5,689 nt of DNA from Thermoflexales bacterium (lineage in GTDB: Bacteria > Chloroflexota > Anaerolineae > Fen-1058): contig JAUQXD010000863.1 of assembly GCA_030834835.1 (NCBI GenBank), positions 1 through 5,689 of the forward strand, in the 5' to 3' direction. Shown here piece after piece: positions 1-4,204 of the stretch. A program made the position numbers and the translations under genes. How positions within the stretch are numbered: the stretch's first letter is position 1; every line of letters starts with the position of its first letter. The notes below the pieces were generated by a model. It saw only the letters and a program-made list of their open reading frames with translations. It was not told the DNA's origin and did not search any database.

Positions 1-1461
1 TGGCTGTTGCGCGATGTCTTGCGCGGCGAATGGGGGTTCGATGGCTTCATCACGTCCGATGGCTATGCCGTCACTCAACTGCACGCGCTGCATCACGTCG
101 CCGCCGACATCGCCGAAGCCGGGCGCAAGGCGTTACAGACCGGCATCGATTTTGAACTGGATAGCTGCTTCGGCACGCTGATTCAACAAGTGCGCGACGG
201 CGTGATCGCCGAGGCTGTGATCGATCAGGCGGTAGCGCGCGTGCTGCGCGCCAAATTCTTGCTGGGCCTGTTCGAGCAACCATACATCGATGTGGAACGC
301 GCCGAAGCCATCACGAATAGCGCCGAACATCAGGCGTTGGCCTTGAGGGCCGCGCACCAATCGATCGTGTTGTTGAAGAACGACGGACTGCTGCCGCTTG
401 ATCGAAATCAACTGCATTCCATCGCCGTGATCGGCCCCAACGCCGCGGATTTTCATCCCGGCGGCTACAGCACCGAATGCGCACACGGCCTCAGTGTGTT
501 GGAGGGCATCCGGCGCAAAGTCGGCGATCAGATCGAGGTGCGGTACGCCGAGGGCTGCCGCATCACCGAGGGCGTGCAGGGCTGGCAGCAATGGTGGGAC
601 AACGCCGTCATCGCGAGTGATCCGCGCGACGATGTCGCCCGCATCGCGCAGGCGGTTGAGGTCGCGCGAGCGGCAAACGTGGCGATCGTGGTCGTGGGCG
701 AGAACGAAGGCACCTGCCGCGAAGGCTGGAGCGAGAATCATCTGGGTGACCGCGAGAGCCTGAATTTGCCGGGACGTCAGGACGATCTGGTCAAGGCCAT
801 CGTCGCTACGGGCACGCCGACGATCGTGCTGTTGATCGGCGGGCGACCGTTGTCCATCAACTGGATTGCAGAGCACGCGCCCGCGATTCTGGAGGGCTGG
901 TATCTGGGGCAAGCCACCGGCCCGGCCGTGGCCGATGTGTTGTTCGGCGACGTGAACCCCGGCGGCAAATTGCCCATCACCTTTCCGCGCTCGGCAGGGC
1001 AGATTCCGGCCTATTACTATCACAAGCCGTCGGCGCGGCGCGGTTATCTGTTTGCGGACAGGTCGCCGTTGTTTGCCTTTGGGCACGGCCTCAGTTACAC
1101 GACGTTTGCATATGCTGATCTGCGCGTGACACCGATGCAGATTACGCGCGCTGAATCAGCCACCGTCAGCGTGCGGGTCACAAACACGGGCCAACGCGCG
1201 GGCGATGAAGTGGTGCAGCTGTACGCGCACGATCAACTCGCGTCGGTAACACGGCCCGTGAAGCAGTTGATCGATTTTCGCCGCATCACGCTCGAACCGG
1301 GCGAGACGCGCACCGTGGAGTTTATCGTCAAACCCGATCAGCTGTCGCTGCTGAACGAGCACATGCAGCGCGTGGTTGAGCCGGGACTGTTTGATCTCAT
1401 GATTGGGACGAGTTCGGAGCGAGTGGAGACGATGCAGCTGGAAGTGAAGGTTGAAGGCTGA
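1..1461 (+). CDS. Glycoside hydrolase family 3 beta-glycosidase (beta-glucosidase/xylosidase type), 5'-truncated
   Basis: The reading frame is open from base 1, so the gene begins upstream; the TTG at 7 is not the real start. It probably encodes a retaining beta-glucosidase or beta-xylosidase that removes terminal sugars from beta-linked glycosides. Counting codons from base 1, the fragment starts at the end of the TIM-barrel domain with GFDGFITSDGYAV; the Asp at codon 20 (58-60) fits the family's catalytic nucleophile. The GH3 C-terminal alpha/beta sandwich follows, with KNDGLLPL at 126-133 and a GENEGTCREGW segment; its Glu at codon 241 (721-723) is the likely acid/base, by alignment from memory. 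GHGLSYTTF at 361-369 leads into a fibronectin-III-like domain (about 380-480), a common end for BglX-type enzymes. The N-terminal barrel and any signal peptide lie outside the window, so localisation is unknown. The stop codon lies inside a heptamer repeat. Family assignment is firm; substrate is not. Confidence 0.93.
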   Translation, partial: WLLRDVLRGEWGFDGFITSDGYAVTQLHALHHVAADIAEAGRKALQTGIDFELDSCFGTLIQQVRDGVIAEAVIDQAVARVLRAKFLLGLFEQPYIDVERAEAITNSAEHQALALRAAHQSIVLLKNDGLLPLDRNQLHSIAVIGPNAADFHPGGYSTECAHGLSVLEGIRRKVGDQIEVRYAEGCRITEGVQGWQQWWDNAVIASDPRDDVARIAQAVEVARAANVAIVVVGENEGTCREGWSENHLGDRESLNLPGRQDDLVKAIVATGTPTIVLLIGGRPLSINWIAEHAPAILEGWYLGQATGPAVADVLFGDVNPGGKLPITFPRSAGQIPAYYYHKPSARRGYLFADRSPLFAFGHGLSYTTFAYADLRVTPMQITRAESATVSVRVTNTGQRAGDEVVQLYAHDQLASVTRPVKQLIDFRRITLEPGETRTVEFIVKPDQLSLLNEHMQRVVEPGLFDLMIGTSSERVETMQLEVKVEG

Positions 1462-1478
1462 AGGCGGAAGGATGAAGA
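1444..1478. repeat. Five-unit heptanucleotide tandem repeat (NNGAAGG) over the GH3 stop codon
   Basis: Five consecutive 7-bp units are visible: GTGAAGG, TTGAAGG, CTGAAGG, CGGAAGG and ATGAAGA. They share the core GAAGG, with the last unit diverged by one base in the core. The array spans the last codons and the TGA stop of the GH3 gene and runs into the short intergenic gap. Short heptamer arrays of this kind are known in cyanobacteria and, as I recall, in some Chloroflexota. It may have changed the last residues of the GH3 protein. No function can be assigned. Confidence 0.6.
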
Positions 1479-1501
1479 ACAGCCGGTGCTATGACTGGAA
1501 G

Positions 1502-1507
1502 AAGGAG
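1502..1507 (+). promoter_or_regulatory. Possible ribosome binding site of the GH5 gene
   Basis: AAGGAG lies 14 nt before the ATG at 1522. The spacing is longer than the usual 5-10 nt, so this is a weak or suboptimal site. No other purine-rich motif lies closer to this ATG, and the encoded protein matches its family from the first residues, which supports the start. No convincing -35/-10 promoter is visible in the 60-nt gap, so read-through from the GH3 gene is plausible. Confidence 0.45.
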
Positions 1508-1521
1508 TCCTGCTCTTAATC

Positions 1522-3393
1522 ATGATCCACACCCAAGGTCCCTGGTTTGTCGACGAACATGGCCGCGTCGTAGTGCTGCGCGGCGTGAACCTGTCGGGCA
1601 GCAGCAAAGTGCCGATCGGGCTGCCGACGCGCGTGCGCGAAGGCTTCTTCGATCATCGCCACGTCTCCTTCGTTGGGCGGCCGTTTCCGATCGAGGAAGC
1701 CGACGAGCACTTCGCGCGCCTGCGTGAATGGGGCCTGACCTTCGTGCGCTTCCTCGTCACATGGGAGGCGATCGAACACGCGGGGCCGGGCCAGTACGAT
1801 GCAGCGTATCTCGATTATCTTGTGCAGGTGATCGAGAAAGCGCGGCAGCACCACATCCGATTGTTCATCGACCCCCATCAGGATGTGTGGGGGCGGCTGT
1901 CGGGCGGCGACGGCGCGCCGGGCTGGACTTACGAGGCCGTCGGCTTCAATCCGCAGAACTTCACCGAGACCGGCGCGGCAATCGTACACTGTCTTCACGG
2001 TGAACCGCTGCCCCGCATGATCTGGCCGTCGAATTACAGCAAGCTGGCCGCCGCGACGATGTTCACGTTGTTCTTCGGCGGCAACGCTTTCGCACCGCAG
2101 ATCAAGATCGACGGCGAACCCGCGCAAGACTACTTGCAGCGCCATTACCTCGACGCGCTGAAGCAAGTGGCGCAGCGCGTGAAGGACTTGCCCAACGTCG
2201 TCGGCTTCGATTCGTTCAACGAGCCTTCGACGGGCTACATCGGCATGAAGGATCTGGCGCAGCCCATGAACATCCTGCGCACGGACGCCGCACCGACGCC
2301 GTTCGAGTCGATGCTGCTGGGTGCAGGCTTTTCACGCCCGATCGATGTGTACGAGATGACGCTGCTCGGCCCGCGCCAACGCGGCCAGCGGCTGATCAAT
2401 CCACAGGGCGTGAGTGCGTGGCAAGACAATTGCGAGTGCATTTGGAAACAACACGGCGTGTGGGAGGTGGCCGCCAACGGCACACCGCGCTTGCTCAAGC
2501 CCGATTACTTTTCTCGCCTCAACGGCCGCCCCGTCGATCCGACCGATGATTTCATCCGCCCGTTCATTCGCCGCTATGCACGCGAAATCCGCTCCGCCAT
2601 GCCGCACGCCGTGATCTTTGCGGAGAATGTGACGCTGGAGAATTCGTTGCGCTGGACGGCGGACGATGCGCCCAACGTCGCCAACGCCGCGCACTGGTAC
2701 GACGTGCTGACGTTGTACTTCAAAGATCACATCTCATTCTTCAGCATCGATCCAATCACGCGGCGGCTCGCGTTAGGCGCGCAGCGCGTGCGGCGCCTGT
2801 TTACGGAGCAGCTGCGCGACATCCGGCATTGGGGCATTCACGCCATGAATGAGTCCCCCACGGTTATCGGCGAGTTCGGCGTACCGTTTGACTTGAAAAA
2901 GAAGCACGCCTATCGCACCGGCGACTTTGGCCCGCAGACCCGCGCGCTCGATTCGTACCTGGATGCCATGGATGCTAACCTGCTGAACTGGACGCTGTGG
3001 AACTACACGCCGGACAACGACAATCGCTGGGGCGATCAGTGGAACGACGAGGACCTGTCGATCTTCAGCCGCGATCAGCAAACGAATCCGCAGGACATCA
3101 ATTCGGGCGGACGTGCACTGGTAGCCGTCGTGCGACCCTACGCGCGCGCGATCGCGGGTGAGCCGCTGCACATGAAGTTCGATCGGAAGTCGCACCACTT
3201 CGAGTTTGAGTTTCGCCATCACGCCGAAGTCACCTCGCCAACGGAAATCTTCGTGCCAAACTATCAATATCCGCAGGGCTATCACGTGGACGTGTCTGAC
3301 GGGGCGTATGATGCGGATCGGGCGGCGCAATTGCTCATCTATCGACACAGCCATGATCGAGCCGTGCATCATGTGCGAGTGACGCCGGTTTGA
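1522..3393 (+). CDS. GH5 family glycosidase, GH5_12-like (glucosylceramide/steryl-glucoside beta-glucosidase type)
   Basis: The complete 623-aa protein is a retaining glycoside hydrolase of clan GH-A. The N-terminus (GPWFVDEHGRVVVLRGVNLSG) has no signal peptide, so the enzyme is probably cytoplasmic. DPHQDVW at 117-123, followed by SGGDGAPGW (127-135), is a hallmark I associate with GH5_12 and endoglycoceramidase-like enzymes. FNEP places the acid/base at Glu234, and VIGEFGVPFD places the nucleophile at Glu451. HWYD (391-394) and LWNY (492-495) fit active-site strands. From about 545 a beta-sandwich domain of the Glyco_hydro_5_C type follows, with PTEIFVP at 573-579. The segments MIWPSNYSKLAAATMFTLFF and GVSAWQDNCECIWKQHGVW also match the fungal EGCrP/Sgl1 group, which cleaves glucose from glucosylceramide or ergosteryl glucoside inside the cell. 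The substrate here is inferred; other lipid or aryl glucosides are possible. The upstream GH3 enzyme suggests a glucoside-breakdown cluster. Confidence 0.9.
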   Translation: MIHTQGPWFVDEHGRVVVLRGVNLSGSSKVPIGLPTRVREGFFDHRHVSFVGRPFPIEEADEHFARLREWGLTFVRFLVTWEAIEHAGPGQYDAAYLDYLVQVIEKARQHHIRLFIDPHQDVWGRLSGGDGAPGWTYEAVGFNPQNFTETGAAIVHCLHGEPLPRMIWPSNYSKLAAATMFTLFFGGNAFAPQIKIDGEPAQDYLQRHYLDALKQVAQRVKDLPNVVGFDSFNEPSTGYIGMKDLAQPMNILRTDAAPTPFESMLLGAGFSRPIDVYEMTLLGPRQRGQRLINPQGVSAWQDNCECIWKQHGVWEVAANGTPRLLKPDYFSRLNGRPVDPTDDFIRPFIRRYAREIRSAMPHAVIFAENVTLENSLRWTADDAPNVANAAHWYDVLTLYFKDHISFFSIDPITRRLALGAQRVRRLFTEQLRDIRHWGIHAMNESPTVIGEFGVPFDLKKKHAYRTGDFGPQTRALDSYLDAMDANLLNWTLWNYTPDNDNRWGDQWNDEDLSIFSRDQQTNPQDINSGGRALVAVVRPYARAIAGEPLHMKFDRKSHHFEFEFRHHAEVTSPTEIFVPNYQYPQGYHVDVSDGAYDADRAAQLLIYRHSHDRAVHHVRVTPV

Positions 3394-3410
3394 TCCTGCG
3401 CGCATTCATC

Positions 3411-3416
3411 AGGAGG
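3411..3416 (+). promoter_or_regulatory. Strong ribosome binding site of the MerB-family gene
   Basis: AGGAGG is a perfect Shine-Dalgarno core placed 5 nt before the ATG at 3422. It fixes the start of the MerB-family gene ahead of the later in-frame ATG at 3530. It also argues that the gene is actively translated rather than a decayed remnant. The site lies in the 27-nt gap after the GH5 stop, so the two genes may be cotranscribed. Confidence 0.8.
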
Positions 3417-3421
3417 TTGCC

Positions 3422-4174
3422 ATGCACAATGCTTTGTTGTTAGGCGTTGGTCGTCGTCTGATCCCGATCCCGGCGTTCATCTGGCAGCGACAGGTGAAGG
3501 CCAACACCGGCGAGAGTCCCACGGCCTTCATGACGCCCGATCATCATCGCGTGCATGATTTCGTGGTGACTGAACTGCCGATCGAGGGACAGCCGCTGCC
3601 GCCGGAGTTGATCGCCGCCCGCTTGAATCTGCCGCTCGATCGAACGATCGCCATCCTCGACGATCTGGAAAAGCGCCTGACTTTTCTGTTCCGCGATGAA
3701 GCGGGCGCGGTGGTCTGGGCCGATCCCGTGACGGCGGCGAAGACGCCGCATCGCTTCACGGCTAATACGGGCGACACCCTCTACGCGGCTTGAGCGATCG
3801 ACGCGATTGCGACGCCCTTCGTGCAAGGGCACTTACGGCCAGAGTTTACGTCGATCTCGATCACCACGGAATGCGCGCATTGCGGCCGGCCGCTGCACAT
3901 CGAACTTGATCGCGAGTTGAACTATGGGGTGGCCGAGGCCGAAGCGCGGCCGATCGTGGTCGCGCCGCAGGTCAACTTTGCCCGGCTGCGCGATCCCAGC
4001 ATCATCGACGCCTTCTGAAGAAAATCGATCTTCTTCTGGTCAGAAGAACACGCGCGAGAATACCGCAAACAACATGCTGAGGATCGCTGCACGTACCTGA
4101 CGCTGGATCAAGCCGTCTATGTGACGCGCATCGTGCAAAGCGCGATCTTTGCGTTTCCACGGTGTACAGAGTAG
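3422..4174 (+). CDS. merB: MerB-family organomercurial (alkylmercury) lyase-like selenoprotein with two in-frame UGA (Sec124, Sec199)
   Basis: Read through two TGA codons (3791-3793, 4016-4018), this frame gives one 250-aa protein ending at TAG 4172-4174. Residues 41-100 form a helix-turn-helix-like N-terminal domain (PELIAARLNLPLDRTIAILDDLEK) as in MerB. The lyase domain follows: DPVTAAKTPHRF (101-112), then YAA-U-AID, where U124 aligns with MerB Cys96 and Asp127 with Asp99. ECAHCGRPL holds Cys151 and Cys154. SIIDAF-U-RKSIFFWSEEH puts U199 at MerB Cys159 (SFCCHVHFF in R831b). LTLDQA lies near the C-terminus. MerB cleaves the carbon-mercury bond using two Cys and one Asp, releasing Hg(II) to MerA. 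Here both catalytic Cys codons are TGA, each followed by a SECIS-like hairpin, so two selenocysteines are inferred. A pseudogene is the main alternative, but no other frame defect exists and the Shine-Dalgarno site is perfect. The symbol is family-level; substrate is unproven, and no other mer genes are seen here. Confidence 0.88.
3791..3793 (+). other. In-frame UGA, predicted selenocysteine codon 1 (Sec124, MerB Cys96 position)
   Basis: This TGA interrupts the MerB-family frame between YAA and AIDAIATPF. In MerB the matching motif is YAWCALD, so the TGA replaces the codon of the first catalytic Cys, with the catalytic Asp kept three residues later. TGC or TGT to TGA is a single-base change, typical of Cys/Sec exchange in protein families. 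Homology continues in the same frame on both sides. Termination here would leave a 123-aa protein with no active site. Confidence 0.85.
3814..3830 (+). promoter_or_regulatory. Putative bacterial SECIS hairpin 1
   Basis: A perfect 6-bp stem, GCCCTT (3814-3819) with AAGGGC (3825-3830), closes a 5-nt loop CGTGC. The loop starts 26 nt after the first TGA, inside the 16-37 nt range described for bacterial SECIS apical loops, and has G followed by U at loop positions 2-3, the feature SelB reads in known elements. It lies within the coding sequence, as bacterial SECIS elements do. The stem covers codons for Pro-Phe and Gln-Gly, so part of the pairing may reflect the protein sequence. No lower stem or bulged U is obvious by eye. 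Confidence 0.6.
4016..4018 (+). other. In-frame UGA, predicted selenocysteine codon 2 (Sec199, MerB Cys159 position)
   Basis: This TGA lies between SIIDAF and RKSIFFWSEEH, 75 codons after the first. In the R831b enzyme the matching stretch has Phe-Cys159-Cys160 followed by HVHFF, so the TGA is at the second catalytic Cys. The 51 sense codons after it, up to the TAG at 4172-4174, read as a typical MerB C-terminus although they are too short to be found as a separate ORF. The same frame is kept on both sides. Confidence 0.85.
4031..4048 (+). promoter_or_regulatory. Putative bacterial SECIS hairpin 2 (GGUC apical loop)
   Basis: A perfect 7-bp stem, TTCTTCT (4031-4037) with AGAAGAA (4042-4048), closes the tetraloop GGTC. 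The loop starts 19 nt after the second TGA, nearly the spacing seen in E. coli fdhF, whose loop also carries GGUC. This is the stronger SECIS candidate of the two. A caution is that the stem is made of Phe-Phe (TTC) and Glu-Glu (GAA) codons of the conserved FFWSEE motif, which are naturally complementary, so the pairing is not independent of the protein. Confidence 0.68.
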
Positions 4175-4198
4175 GGGCGACCCTCGCGGTCGCCCCTA
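4172..4198. repeat. Perfect palindrome between convergent genes; possible terminator or dispersed palindromic repeat
   Basis: An 11-bp perfect stem, TAGGGGCGACC (4172-4182) with GGTCGCCCCTA (4188-4198), closes the 5-nt loop CTCGC. A G-T pair (4171/4199) could extend it. It fills the gap between the MerB-family stop and the end of the molybdoenzyme gene on the other strand, where a bidirectional terminator is expected. No T-tract follows on either strand, so it is not a classical intrinsic terminator. The sequence resembles dispersed GTAGGGGCGA-type palindromes I recall from many bacterial genomes. Its first bases supply the TAG stop of the MerB-family gene. Confidence 0.65.
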
Positions 4199-4204
4199 TA
4201 TCAT

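Noticed and set aside
133..1086. Long antisense ORF (317 codons) opposite the GH3 gene
   Set aside because: It is a shadow caused by high GC in third codon positions. The translation shows no recognisable family, and the + strand gene is unambiguous.
1516..2166. Antisense ORF opposite the start of the GH5 gene, and a similar one at 2773-3405
   Set aside because: Both are shadows of the GH5 frame with unstructured composition and no ribosome binding site or homology that I recognise.
3422..3793. A stand-alone 123-aa HTH protein ending at TGA 3791
   Set aside because: The MerB lyase sequence continues in frame right after the TGA, which sits at the catalytic Cys position with a SECIS-like hairpin behind it.
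3821..4018. A separate 65-aa ORF starting at GTG 3821
   Set aside because: It is the middle of the MerB-family protein in the same frame. Homology runs upstream of 3821 to the first TGA, and no ribosome binding site precedes the GTG.
3791..4018. Genome-wide reassignment of UGA to Trp, Gly or Cys
   Set aside because: GH3, GH5 and the molybdoenzyme all end at TGA at their expected C-termini, and Trp is normally encoded by TGG throughout.
3422..4174. Plain pseudogene with two nonsense mutations
   Set aside because: Both TGAs hit only the catalytic Cys codons, there are no frameshifts or other stops, and the Shine-Dalgarno is perfect. It remains the main alternative if the genome lacks selenocysteine genes.
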